A DNA stretch of 28,218 nucleotides from Anaerolineales bacterium (lineage in GTDB: Bacteria > Chloroflexota > Anaerolineae > Anaerolineales > UBA4823), in assembly GCA_016932955.1 (NCBI GenBank), contig JAFGBV010000153.1, positions 1 through 28,218 on the forward strand. The letters run 5' to 3'. The notes beneath the pieces were generated by a model, which did no database searches, was not told where the DNA came from, and worked only from the letters and a program-made list of their open reading frames with translations. A program made the translations under genes and the position numbers. Each line of letters begins with the position of its first letter. Positions within the stretch are counted from its first letter, which is position 1. Positions 1 to 8,098 of this stretch are shown here, one piece after another.

Positions 1-704
1 CTCCCCACAGATACGATGGCCGGATCTCCTGGATCGAGCTTGCGCGAAACAATCGCCTGCACCGCCAGGATTACGTGGGCTGCAATTTGAATCGGATCAG
101 TCACTTCATGGGGGCGTGCGCCGTGACCACCCCGGCCCTTAATGGTTGCAAACCAGGAATCCACTCCACCGGAAGCAGGCCCCACCAATGTGCCAATCTG
201 GCCTACTGGTGTAACCGGGTCAACGTGTAGCGCCAGAATACAGTCAACATCGTCCAGTGCTCCGTCCTGGATCATACGCGTTGCACCGCTTTTCCCTTCT
301 TCATCCCCTTTTTCCTCAGAAGGCTGGAATATAAATCGCACCGATCCTGCCAATTCCTGTGTGGCTAGCAAGGTGGCTGTGCCAAGTGCCATGGCGGTGT
401 GTGAATCGTGACCGCAGGCATGCATGACACCCGGGTTGTTCGATGCATAAGGAGCATCATTTGCTTCCAGGATGGGAAGGGCATCCATGTCAGCCCGAAT
501 AGCCACCTTTGGTTTCCCTTCACCGAAATCAGCAATCACCCCGGTTCGGCCCACTCCCATGCGCACCTTGAAACCAAGTCCAGTCAGTATCTCAGCAGCC
601 CGGGCTGCTGTGCGTTTCTCTTCAAAACCGAGTTCGGGATGACGGTGAAAATCCCTTCGCCAGGAAATCAGACGGTCTTCAATCGCTTTTGCTTTTTGAT
701 ACAT
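1..704 (-). CDS. M20 family amidohydrolase/peptidase, 3' end cut by window edge
   Basis: This gene reads leftward off the window, so only the first 234 residues are visible and no stop codon is seen. The protein starts MYQKAKAIEDRLISWRRDFH and carries the hallmarks of M20D amidohydrolases (hippurate, N-acyl-amino-acid or IAA-amino-acid hydrolase type): RRDFHRHPELGFEE, the metal-binding ADMDALP, HACGHDSH and QPSEE. The next domain begins with a GGHGARPHE motif. The family uses a two-metal centre to cleave amide bonds of N-acyl or peptide substrates in the cytoplasm. The start at 704 follows an AAAGGG-like ribosome binding site. It lies 44 bp after the preceding methyltransferase stop and is the last visible gene of the long minus-strand operon. 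Family assignment is secure; the substrate is unknown. Confidence 0.93.
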   Translation of the reverse strand, partial: MYQKAKAIEDRLISWRRDFHRHPELGFEEKRTAARAAEILTGLGFKVRMGVGRTGVIADFGEGKPKVAIRADMDALPILEANDAPYASNNPGVMHACGHDSHTAMALGTATLLATQELAGSVRFIFQPSEEKGDEEGKSGATRMIQDGALDDVDCILALHVDPVTPVGQIGTLVGPASGGVDSWFATIKGRGGHGARPHEVTDPIQIAAHVILAVQAIVSRKLDPGDPAIVSVG

Positions 705-748
705 GCTGGTTTCCCTTTCAGATTATTGTGATCATTGGATTGTTATTT

Positions 749-2158
749 TTACCCTCTGAGTTCGTTTAATGCATTTATTAATAACCCATCCAGCTCAGTT
801 TCCTGGTGCGGGTATAATGGTTCAACATTGTGTTCATTGATAAGCTGTTCAGCTTCGGCTTGAGCACGCTCTGCCATGCCTTCTCTTCCGCCTCGATCCC
901 AGCTTTCCCAGGCGCTCCGTTCTGCCAGGTGGGTGATTAACAGCTCTCCAGACCGTAAATACTGGCGTGTGTGCGGTTGTGCCAGGAAGTTGCGGGACCC
1001 ATCTAAAGCTGAGCGGATCACATCTACTGCCAGAGATTCCTCATCGATATCGAATCCGCGCCTTAAACGGCGAACGCCGGCCGCTATTTCGCTGTCGCAC
1101 ACGATTTGCGCGTGCGAACCCATTACTCCCGCTTCCATCTCACCGATTCCGGAAAGCTCGTCGGCGCCAGCCAGCGCAGGCAGGAGGGCGTTGAGGGCGC
1201 GCTCGAAGCCGTTCTGGGCATCGAGGGTGTGGGCGTTGGTGGAGAAGCCGTAGACGTTTACCGGCAGGCCGTAATGGTGGCCGATCTGGACGGTGACGGC
1301 GGAGGCAATGCCCAGCTCCACGCCGCCCCAGACGGAAATGCCGGTGCGCGGCTCCATCATCGCCAGCCGCCCGCAGTAGATGATGGGCAGACCAGGATTG
1401 ACAAGCTGGGCGAGGACGAGGGCGCTGAGTACTTCGGCGTTCTGCTGGGCAACTGCCCCGGCGATGGTGAAGGGTGCGGTGGTGCCGGCGGTGGGGCAGG
1501 GCAGGGGAGCAAAGGTGATGCCCAAGCGGGCGATCTCGATGATGGCTTCTGCCTCGTGATCGGGGATGGTCAGTGGGCTGACGGGAGAAAGGGCAAGGCT
1601 GAGGAACTGGGCTGGGTCGCCGATCACCTCAGCCATGTGGACGGCAAAGCGCACCTCTGCGGCGTACTGGACGCCGGGCCCCTGGAGAGGCTTGAGGGTG
1701 AAGGGGAGGGCATAGCGGTACATGGCGAGGGACATGAGGCTGCCCGGTGCATCGCAGGGGGTGAAGAAGGGGGTGATGGTGCTGCAATTGGGCAGGGCGT
1801 CGAGCAGGCGAGTGGAATCACGCACATCTTGAACGGAGGCGGGGCGGCGGGCGCCGGTGGCGAAATCGAGGATATCGCGCGCCCCGCCCAGGTTGTGGAA
1901 GTAGAGGGCGCCATCGCCGAGGGTCTTAGTGACTCCACCGCGGCCGCGCAGGGTTGGGCGCTTGCCTGCCTGGGCGATGCAGGCTTCTACCAGTGCGGGA
2001 GGGATGTGGACGTGGTCGCCATCCAGGCGGGCGCCCGCCGCGGCGAGCAGGTCGCGGCTGGGCGGGTGGGTGAGGGTCATGCCGGTCTGGTCGAGGATGC
2101 GCAGGGTTGCCTGGTGGAGACTCTCGACTTCCTGGGGGGTGAGAAAAGCGAAGTGCAT
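749..2158 (-). CDS. MttB-superfamily (trimethylamine methyltransferase family) protein, paralogue 1
   Basis: This 469-residue protein has the length and layout of the MttB family: an N-terminal LTPQEVESLHQATLRIL segment, a TIM-barrel body with an HTLDAQNGFERALNALLPAL stretch, and a C-terminal HTRQYL motif. Family members transfer a methyl group from a methylated amine or betaine to a corrinoid protein. Archaeal-type MttB needs pyrrolysine encoded by an in-frame UAG. Here the frame is uninterrupted and ends in TAA, so this is the non-pyrrolysine class, as in glycine-betaine methyltransferases. An ATG at 2164 would overlap the upstream peptidase stop as ATGA. However, AAAGGA sits 1 nt from that ATG and 7 nt from the ATG at 2158, so 2158 is preferred. 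Translational coupling with the S9 peptidase is likely. The substrate is not deducible. Confidence 0.9.
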   Translation of the reverse strand: MHFAFLTPQEVESLHQATLRILDQTGMTLTHPPSRDLLAAAGARLDGDHVHIPPALVEACIAQAGKRPTLRGRGGVTKTLGDGALYFHNLGGARDILDFATGARRPASVQDVRDSTRLLDALPNCSTITPFFTPCDAPGSLMSLAMYRYALPFTLKPLQGPGVQYAAEVRFAVHMAEVIGDPAQFLSLALSPVSPLTIPDHEAEAIIEIARLGITFAPLPCPTAGTTAPFTIAGAVAQQNAEVLSALVLAQLVNPGLPIIYCGRLAMMEPRTGISVWGGVELGIASAVTVQIGHHYGLPVNVYGFSTNAHTLDAQNGFERALNALLPALAGADELSGIGEMEAGVMGSHAQIVCDSEIAAGVRRLRRGFDIDEESLAVDVIRSALDGSRNFLAQPHTRQYLRSGELLITHLAERSAWESWDRGGREGMAERAQAEAEQLINEHNVEPLYPHQETELDGLLINALNELRG

Positions 2159-2160
2159 GA

Positions 2161-3945
2161 TCATGTCCTTTCAAGGTGCTGGGCCAGGAAGGCTACCCGG
2201 CGCAGCTCGGAATCGAGGATGTTTTCCATTTTCAGGAAAGTGTGGCCTTCATCTTCATAGATCTTCAACTCGGCTGGCTTACCGGCAGCGATGAGGAGAT
2301 TGTAGGCTTCGATCGAATCAAGGGCCTGGCAGCGCACATCCTGGCGGCAGCAGATGAGCTGGAGGGGGGCCTGGATGCGGTCGAGGTGAAAGAGGGGTGA
2401 GCGCTCTCTCCAGCGCTCGAAATCCTGCACGGGATCGCCGAAGTTCTCTTCGGTCCAGTGCTGCAGATCGGGGCGATCCTGGCTGTGGTTGGAGAACCAA
2501 TTCAGGAAGGGGACGACGGCTGAGCCTGCTGCCCAGAGATTGGGGTAGCGGGTGAGGCAGGAGGCGGTGAGGTAGCCACCGTGGCTGCGACCGGTGAGGG
2601 CGATGCGCTTGGGGTCAGCCAGCCCTGCGCGCGCGAGGAAGGCGGCGCTGGCGGCAATATCATCGGCATCGACGCCGCCGTAGTCAAAGCGGCTGGATAA
2701 TTGCCAATCACGCCCGTAGCCGGTGGAGCCGCGGTAGTTGGGGGCGAGGATGACCCAATCCCGGCTGGCGAGGTGAGCCATCAGGGGGTACCACAGGAAG
2801 TCGAAATGCCAATCGGGGCCGCCATGGATGACCACCACGGCAGGCTGGGGACCTGGGCGGGGGGAGCGGTAGAGCAGGGCGGGGACGGGCGTGCCATCCA
2901 TGCCGGGGTAGGTGATCTCTTCTGGCATGGGAAAATCCGCGGGGGAGAGACCCTCGGGCAGGGAATGGGTGAGCTGCTGCGGGCTGCCATCGGCAAGCGA
3001 AAGCAACCAGAGATCGGCGGGGTGGCGAGGGTTATCGAAGGCAAAGAGCAGGCTGCGCCCATCGGGGGTGAAGAGGGGGTGGTAATGGGCGCCAGGCTCG
3101 ACTTCGAAAAGGCGTGGCTCTTCGCCCAGGGGGTGCAGCGCCAGCCAGGAGCGCGCCCCGCGGCTGAGCACGTAGGCCAGGGACTTGCCATCTGGCGACC
3201 AGGCGGGGTGGCGCTTCTGGCCTTTGCCAGTGGTGAGCCATTCGAGCTTGCGACTGTGGATATCGTATATCCCGATCTGGTAATCACCGCTGAAATTGGA
3301 GGAAAAAGCCAGGCGGGCGCTGCAGGGAGACCAGGCGAGGTGGCGGGCGTTGAGCGGGCTGCCAGCGCTTGCGATGGGCAGGGCTGGACTACCGGCGAGG
3401 GGAACGATGAAGGCGGCGTGATCCTGGCCGCCAGCCTCAGTCTCTACCGCCAACCACGCGCCATCCGGCGACCAGGAGAGGTTGCAGGCTGGATAGGGGG
3501 CGGCGAAGACCAGGCGCGGCGCGCCCCCCTGGGCGGGCAGGCAGTAAACATCGAATTTGCCGGAACGGTCGCTGATGAAGGCGACCTGGCTGCCATCGGG
3601 TGACCAGGCAAAGAAAGGCTGGAGCGAGCCAGCGCCCTGTGGGGTGAGGTCCGTCTCCTGACCATCAGCCAGGGTGCGCAGGATGAGATGGAACTGCTCG
3701 GCACCCTCGGTATCGACGGCATAGAGCAGTCGGGCGCCATCGGGGGAATAGAGCGGTGAAAATTTGCCGCCGGGGCCACTGGTGAGGGGCAAAGGCTGCG
3801 AGCAGAGAGGCAGGGAACACTGGAAGATCTCCCAACTGCCGGCGGGGTTCCAGGAAAATGCCAGGCGTTTACCGTTGGGCGAAATGCTAAAGCCCATCTC
3901 GGTCTCTACGCAGGGCACACGGAGTAAGACACTCAGGTCGAGCAT
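2161..3945 (-). CDS. S9 family serine peptidase (prolyl oligopeptidase / acylaminoacyl-peptidase type)
   Basis: The first ~330 residues form a beta-propeller of repeated SPDG-type blades ([55 protein letters not shown]). The C-terminal alpha/beta hydrolase domain has [10 protein letters not shown], the nucleophile elbow GRSHGGYLT (Ser454), Asp536 in CRQDVRC and His568 in EDEGHTF, so the catalytic triad is intact. The family cleaves short peptides or acyl-amino acids. No signal peptide is seen, so it probably acts in the cytoplasm on imported material. The frame opens further to a TTG at 3996 that overlaps the upstream ATPase stop as TTGA. Neither start has a good ribosome binding site. The ATG at 3945 was chosen by codon preference and because family similarity begins soon after it. 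It lies between the ABC transporter and an MttB gene. Confidence 0.9.
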   Translation of the reverse strand: MLDLSVLLRVPCVETEMGFSISPNGKRLAFSWNPAGSWEIFQCSLPLCSQPLPLTSGPGGKFSPLYSPDGARLLYAVDTEGAEQFHLILRTLADGQETDLTPQGAGSLQPFFAWSPDGSQVAFISDRSGKFDVYCLPAQGGAPRLVFAAPYPACNLSWSPDGAWLAVETEAGGQDHAAFIVPLAGSPALPIASAGSPLNARHLAWSPCSARLAFSSNFSGDYQIGIYDIHSRKLEWLTTGKGQKRHPAWSPDGKSLAYVLSRGARSWLALHPLGEEPRLFEVEPGAHYHPLFTPDGRSLLFAFDNPRHPADLWLLSLADGSPQQLTHSLPEGLSPADFPMPEEITYPGMDGTPVPALLYRSPRPGPQPAVVVIHGGPDWHFDFLWYPLMAHLASRDWVILAPNYRGSTGYGRDWQLSSRFDYGGVDADDIAASAAFLARAGLADPKRIALTGRSHGGYLTASCLTRYPNLWAAGSAVVPFLNWFSNHSQDRPDLQHWTEENFGDPVQDFERWRERSPLFHLDRIQAPLQLICCRQDVRCQALDSIEAYNLLIAAGKPAELKIYEDEGHTFLKMENILDSELRRVAFLAQHLERT

Positions 3946-3992
3946 AGGAAGAGGCTTGATCTGTTTGGCGGGTTGCTCCCGACCAACACAGA

Positions 3993-4979
3993 TCAAGATA
4001 TGTTATGGCAGGCAGCCCAGTGGCTGGGAGCTACCTCGCGCCAGACGGGCGTTTCCTGGCTGCAGATGGGGCTGGCGAGAGGGCAGCGGGGATGGAAACG
4101 GCAGCCAGGCGGGGGATCGATAGGGCTGGGTACATCGCCAGGCAGGATGATGCGCTGGCGCTGGCGGTCTTTGACTGGATCGGGCAGGGGGACGGCAGAA
4201 AGCAGGGCGGTGGTATAAGGGTGTAGGGGGTGATCGTAAAGCTCGTTGCTATCGGCCAGCTCGACGATCAGGCCGAGGTACATCACCGCCACGCGGTCAC
4301 AGATGTGGCGCACCATGCTCAGGTCGTGGGCGATGAAGAGGTAGGTGAGAGCAAGCTGATCTTGCAACTGCTCGAGCAGGTTGACGACCTGGGCCTGGAT
4401 GGAAACATCCAGGGCTGAAATGGGCTCGTCGCAAACGACGAAGAGGGGGTTGGAGGCCAGGGTGCGGGCGATGCCAATGCGCTGGCGCTGACCGCCGGAG
4501 AATTCGTGGGGGAAGCGGTTGATCAGACGCCCGCTCAGACCGACGAGGCTCATCAGCTCCTGGACGCGCTCGGTGCGCTCGGCCTCGGTTTGGAGCAGGC
4601 GGTGGACACGGATGGGCTCGCTGATGATGGCGTTGACGGTCCAGCGCGGGTTGAGCGAGGCATAGGGGTCCTGGAAGATCATCTGGGCTTTGCGGCGGAT
4701 GGCGAGCAGATCGGGGCCGCGAGCCTGGAAGATATCCTGCCCGGCGATGGAGACGTGTCCGGCGGTGGGCGGGTAGAGGGCGAGCAGGGTGCGCCCGGCG
4801 GTGGTCTTGCCACAGCCCGATTCACCTACCAGGCCGAGGGTCTCGCCGCGGGCGATGGTGAAGGAAATACCATCCACGGCGCGCACTGCCCCCTCTTTGT
4901 GCTGGAAGAGCATGCCACGGGTGATGGGGAAGTGTTTGGTGAGGTTTTCAACCCGGACCAGGGGTTCGGCAGCGTTCAT
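3993..4979 (-). CDS. Peptide/opine ABC transporter ATP-binding protein (DppF/OppF type)
   Basis: This 328-residue ATPase has Walker [16 protein letters not shown], the signature [16 protein letters not shown], Walker B VCDEP, and the H-loop region [10 protein letters not shown]. The C-terminal extension typical of oligopeptide transporters ([16 protein letters not shown]) carries the cysteine cluster [14 protein letters not shown]. It powers the importer built from the two permeases and the binding protein upstream. The frame opens up to 5069, but the start at 4979 is chosen. It follows ACAGGAG with 7-8 nt spacing, begins [17 protein letters not shown] as family members do, and overlaps the upstream ATPase stop as ATGA. 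The cytoplasmic ATPase pairs with the product of 4976-5968. The length is normal and no key residue is missing. Confidence 0.95.
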   Translation of the reverse strand: MNAAEPLVRVENLTKHFPITRGMLFQHKEGAVRAVDGISFTIARGETLGLVGESGCGKTTAGRTLLALYPPTAGHVSIAGQDIFQARGPDLLAIRRKAQMIFQDPYASLNPRWTVNAIISEPIRVHRLLQTEAERTERVQELMSLVGLSGRLINRFPHEFSGGQRQRIGIARTLASNPLFVVCDEPISALDVSIQAQVVNLLEQLQDQLALTYLFIAHDLSMVRHICDRVAVMYLGLIVELADSNELYDHPLHPYTTALLSAVPLPDPVKDRQRQRIILPGDVPSPIDPPPGCRFHPRCPLASPICSQETPVWREVAPSHWAACHNIS

Positions 4980-5968
4980 CGTAAGGCTCCTGTCTTGATA
5001 TCTACCCAGCAGGCGACGGTGTGAGCGGGGGCGAGTTCTAGCAGGGGCGGAGTCTGATGGCGGCAGCAATCTTGCACGTATTCGCAGCGGGCGGCGAAGG
5101 GACAGCCGCGCGGCTCGACGAGCAGGCTGGGGGGAGCGCCGGGAATCGACTTCAGGCGCTTATCACGGCGGCGGTCGGCGCGCGGCAGGGCGCCAAGCAG
5201 GGCCTGGGTGTAGGGGTGAAGGGGATCCTGGTAGAGGGAGAGAACATCGGCGCCTTCGACGATCTGCCCGGCATACATGACGATGACGCGGTCTGCGATG
5301 CGTGCGACGACGCCCAGGTCGTGGGTGATCCAGATGACGGCCATGCCAGATTGGTCGCGCAGGCGGGTGACCAGTTCGACGATCTGGGCCTGGATGGTGA
5401 CATCCAGGGCGGTGGTGGGCTCATCGGCAATAAGCAGGCTGGGTTCGCAGGCCAATGCCATAGCGATCATCACCCGCTGGCGCATGCCGCCGGAGAATTG
5501 GTGCGGGTAATCACACAGGCGGCGGGAGGCTTCGGCAATGCCGACCATATCGAGCATTTCTACGGCACGGTCGCAGGCGGCGGCATTATCCATTTTGAGG
5601 TGGAGGCGGAGGGCTTCGGTGATCTGACGCCCGATGGTCAGGACGGGGTTGAGGGATGTCATGGGGTCCTGGAAGATCATGGCGATCTCTTTGCCGCGTA
5701 CGGCCTCCATTTCGGTCTCGGTGAGGCGGAGCAGGTCGCGGCTGCGGTAGATAGCTTGGCCGGAGGTGATCTTGCCGGGGGGGATGGGGATGAGACCGAG
5801 GATGGACATCATGCTGACCGATTTGCCACAGCCGCTTTCACCGACGATGGCAAGGGTTTCGCCCTCGCTGACGTGGAAAGTGATGCCGTTGACGGCGTGC
5901 ACCGTCCCCTCGGGGATGTGAAAGCAGGTGCGCAGGTCTTGGACTTCGAGCAGGGGTGTGGTGACCAT
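4976..5968 (-). CDS. Peptide/opine ABC transporter ATP-binding protein (DppD/OppD type)
   Basis: This 330-residue ATPase has Walker [16 protein letters not shown], signature [16 protein letters not shown], Walker [12 protein letters not shown]-loop [14 protein letters not shown], and the oligopeptide C-terminal region [15 protein letters not shown]. The last carries the cysteines [15 protein letters not shown] found in the DppD/OppD subfamily. It forms the second nucleotide-binding subunit of the importer. The start at 5968 has an excellent ribosome binding site, AAAGGAG 5 nt upstream, which partly overlaps the stop of the preceding permease (9 bp gap). The ATGA overlap with the next gene suggests 1:1 coupled synthesis of the two ATPases. 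Confidence 0.95.
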   Translation of the reverse strand: MVTTPLLEVQDLRTCFHIPEGTVHAVNGITFHVSEGETLAIVGESGCGKSVSMMSILGLIPIPPGKITSGQAIYRSRDLLRLTETEMEAVRGKEIAMIFQDPMTSLNPVLTIGRQITEALRLHLKMDNAAACDRAVEMLDMVGIAEASRRLCDYPHQFSGGMRQRVMIAMALACEPSLLIADEPTTALDVTIQAQIVELVTRLRDQSGMAVIWITHDLGVVARIADRVIVMYAGQIVEGADVLSLYQDPLHPYTQALLGALPRADRRRDKRLKSIPGAPPSLLVEPRGCPFAARCEYVQDCCRHQTPPLLELAPAHTVACWVDIKTGALR

Positions 5969-5977
5969 GGCGCTCCT

Positions 5978-6937
5978 TTATACTGCCCGGCTACGGGGGT
6001 CGATGGCGTCGCGCAAGCCATCGCCGAGGAAGTTGATGCTCAATACAGTGAGCAGGATGAGCAGGCCTGGGAAGAACCAGAGCCAGGGGGCGGCTTCGAG
6101 GTAATTGTTGGCGCTGTCGAGCATGTTGCCCCAGGTGGCGGTGGGCGGCTGGACGCCGAGACCGAGGAAGCTGATGTAGGCTTCGGCGAGGATGGCATTG
6201 GCAACGCCGAGGGTGGCGGAGACGATGATGGGGGCGATGGTGTTGGGCAGGATGTGGAGAAAAATGATGCGCATGTTGGAGGTGCCGATGGCGCGGGCGG
6301 CGAGGATGAACTCGTTTTCTTTGATGGAGAGGAATTCAGCGCGCACGATGCGCGCCAGGTACATCCAGGAGGTGAGGCCGATGATCAGGACGATGAGGAT
6401 CACGCTGCCGCTGAAAGAGCGCCCGAAAAGAACGTAATCGGGAACCTTGCCGCCAAAGAATTTGGCCATTACGATGAGGAGAAAGATTTCGGGGATGTTG
6501 AGCATGGCCTCCGTGATGCGCATGAGAATGCTGTCGACGACGCCGCCGTAGTAGCCTGCCAGAGCGCCGATGAGAATGCCGAGGAAGGTCTCGACGAAGA
6601 CGGCGGTGAGGCCGATCATGAGCGAGATCTGCCCGCCATAGATGGTGCGGGCGAGGATATCGCGTCCGATGGTATCCGTGCCGAAGGGATGCTGGGCGGA
6701 CGGGGCATTGAGGCGCAGGGTGGTGTCGGAGAAGTTGGCATACGACTCGGGTAAGAAGAGCGCCCCGCCGAAGGAATAGAGGAAGAGCAAGCCAAGGACG
6801 ATGGCGCCAACGATGGCCAGCTTGTGGCGGCGGAAGCGGCGCCAGGCTAACTGGCCCAGGCTGAGCGGAGGGGTCTCGAGCTCATCGAGAGGCAAGGCAG
6901 CGATCAGGTTGGGGGAGGGGGCGGTTTCAGCGGACAT
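5978..6937 (-). CDS. Peptide/opine ABC transporter permease (DppC/OppC type)
   Basis: This 319-residue membrane protein has the DppC layout. A cytoplasmic N-terminus (LGQLAWRRFRRHKLAIVGA) leads into the first membrane helix, followed by the HPFGTDTIGRDILARTIYG stretch typical of the C-type permease. A BPD_transp_1 domain with about five helices carries the EAA-like loop AARAIGTSNMRIIFLHILPN. The C-terminus is INFLGDGLRDAIDPRSRAV, standard for the subfamily. The frame could open at 6985. The start at 6937 is preferred because it begins MSAETAPS after a GAGG ribosome binding site, and upstream sequence overlaps the conserved end of the previous permease. The overlap with that gene is 11 bp. Confidence 0.94.
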   Translation of the reverse strand: MSAETAPSPNLIAALPLDELETPPLSLGQLAWRRFRRHKLAIVGAIVLGLLFLYSFGGALFLPESYANFSDTTLRLNAPSAQHPFGTDTIGRDILARTIYGGQISLMIGLTAVFVETFLGILIGALAGYYGGVVDSILMRITEAMLNIPEIFLLIVMAKFFGGKVPDYVLFGRSFSGSVILIVLIIGLTSWMYLARIVRAEFLSIKENEFILAARAIGTSNMRIIFLHILPNTIAPIIVSATLGVANAILAEAYISFLGLGVQPPTATWGNMLDSANNYLEAAPWLWFFPGLLILLTVLSINFLGDGLRDAIDPRSRAV

Positions 6938-7976
6938 CCTGGGCCTCGTAGCGAATGCGGGGATCGAGCCAGGCATAGACAACATCGGTGATGATCTGGA
7001 AGACGACCACTGCCACGGCGATCAACATCAAGATGCCCATGACGACAGGCAGGTCGCTGCGCCCGACGTGATCGAGGAAGAGGCGGCCCATCCCTGGCCA
7101 GGCAAAGATGCGCTCGGTGACCACCGCCCCACCGAGTAGGAGAGGCAGATCGAGGCCGACGATCGTGACGATGGGCAGTGAGGCGTTCTTGAGCGCGTGC
7201 ACCAGGACAACCGAGTGACGCGGCAAACCTTTGGATTTGGCGGTACGGATATAATCCTGGCTGAGCACTTCGAGCATGGTGCTACGAATGTAGCGGCTGT
7301 AGGCGGCAAAGCTGATCAGCGAGATGCTCAGCACCGGCAGGATGAGGTGCAGGATAATTTGCCCAGGGGTTTCGCCGACCTGTGGATCGAACATGCCGAC
7401 GGTGGGCAGGTAGGGCAGGCCCCAGCGCTTGAAGAGCACGGCAAAGATATACATCGAGAGCAGGGCGATGAAGAATATGGGCATGGAGTAGCCGATGAAG
7501 AGCAGGGCGGTGATGAAATGGTCGACGGCGGAGTACTGGCGCAATGCGGAATAGATGCCCACCAAAAGGGCGCCGAGGATGATAAATACTTCGGATGCGC
7601 CCATGAGGATCAGGGTGTTGGGCAGGCGCTCGGCGATGATCTCTAACACGGGCTGGCCGCGGTTGACCATGGAGGTGCCGAAGTCACCGCGCAGGACGCC
7701 GAGGCGGGTGCCGGAGGTTTCGGGTATGCCATCGCCATCCAAATCGACCTTGGCCCAGTCGTTGCCGATGAGCCAGTAGAGGTATTGGGTATAGATGGGC
7801 TTATCCAGGCCGAGCTGGCGGCGCAGGCGCTCGTAATCGGCGGCGCGAGGAGGGCGACGACCGCCCATGGTAGCGACGGGATCGCCCATGTTCATCATCA
7901 GGACGAAGAGAATGATGCTGATGATTAAGAGCAGGGGAATGCCCTGCAGCAAGCGGCGAATGATGTAACGGGTCAT
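6927..7976 (-). CDS. Peptide/opine ABC transporter permease (DppB/OppB type) with DGDG insert
   Basis: This 349-residue permease begins MTRYIIRRLLQGIPLLLIIS, the classic DppB first helix. It keeps the RRQLGLDKPIYTQYLYWL segment, LRGDFGTSMVNRGQPV, and the EAA loop YIRTAKSKGLPRHSVVLVHA. It ends near TDVVYAWLDPRIRYE. Between YWLIGNDW and GVLRGDFG there is an extra acidic segment, about residues 72-92, containing DLDGDGIPE. This resembles a calcium-binding DxDGDG loop and is absent from the textbook DppB. By topology this segment should lie outside the membrane on the binding-protein side. The gene follows the binding-protein gene after a 122-bp spacer with a stem-loop and overlaps the second permease by 11 bp. 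Confidence 0.94.
   Translation of the reverse strand: MTRYIIRRLLQGIPLLLIISIILFVLMMNMGDPVATMGGRRPPRAADYERLRRQLGLDKPIYTQYLYWLIGNDWAKVDLDGDGIPETSGTRLGVLRGDFGTSMVNRGQPVLEIIAERLPNTLILMGASEVFIILGALLVGIYSALRQYSAVDHFITALLFIGYSMPIFFIALLSMYIFAVLFKRWGLPYLPTVGMFDPQVGETPGQIILHLILPVLSISLISFAAYSRYIRSTMLEVLSQDYIRTAKSKGLPRHSVVLVHALKNASLPIVTIVGLDLPLLLGGAVVTERIFAWPGMGRLFLDHVGRSDLPVVMGILMLIAVAVVVFQIITDVVYAWLDPRIRYEAQDVR
7701..7763 (-). other. Extra acidic DxDGDG-type segment inside the DppB permease
   Basis: These codons encode residues 72-92 of the permease, including VDLDGDGIPETSGTRLG. The spacing of acidic residues (D-x-D-G-D-G-x-x-x-E) matches calcium-loop motifs of dockerin or thrombospondin-3 type repeats. 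It sits in the predicted extracytoplasmic loop after the first helix. A role in metal binding or docking of the solute-binding lipoprotein is inference. Confidence 0.5.
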
Positions 7977-7998
7977 AATAATGGTTCCGGCGAACCTG

Positions 7999-8045
7999 GA
8001 TCAGCGAAGCGGGAGCCTGGCTGTATTGCCATTTTGGCGCTGATC
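7999..8045 (-). other. Stem-loop between solute-binding protein and permease genes
   Basis: A perfect 8-bp inverted repeat, GATCAGCG (7999-8006) with CGCTGATC (8038-8045), closes a 31-nt loop. The loop contains two smaller hairpins, AGCC-T-GGCT and GCCA-TTT-TGGC as read on the plus strand. It lies in the 122-bp spacer between the binding-protein stop and the permease start. There is no T-run. Such spacer structures often stabilise the binding-protein message or reduce downstream expression. That role is inferred here. Confidence 0.45.
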
Positions 8046-8098
8046 GCCTGGATATGGAAAAAGCCAAGCTCCACGCTACGAGAGTTGGGAGGCCGCCT

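Noticed and set aside
1106..2260. A 384-codon plus-strand open frame opposite MttB paralogue 1
   Set aside because: Its composition and position mark it as the complement of the real methyltransferase gene.
5057..6754. A 565-codon plus-strand open frame opposite ABC transporter genes
   Set aside because: It is low-complexity acidic sequence with no recognisable fold and lies opposite two unmistakable transporter genes.
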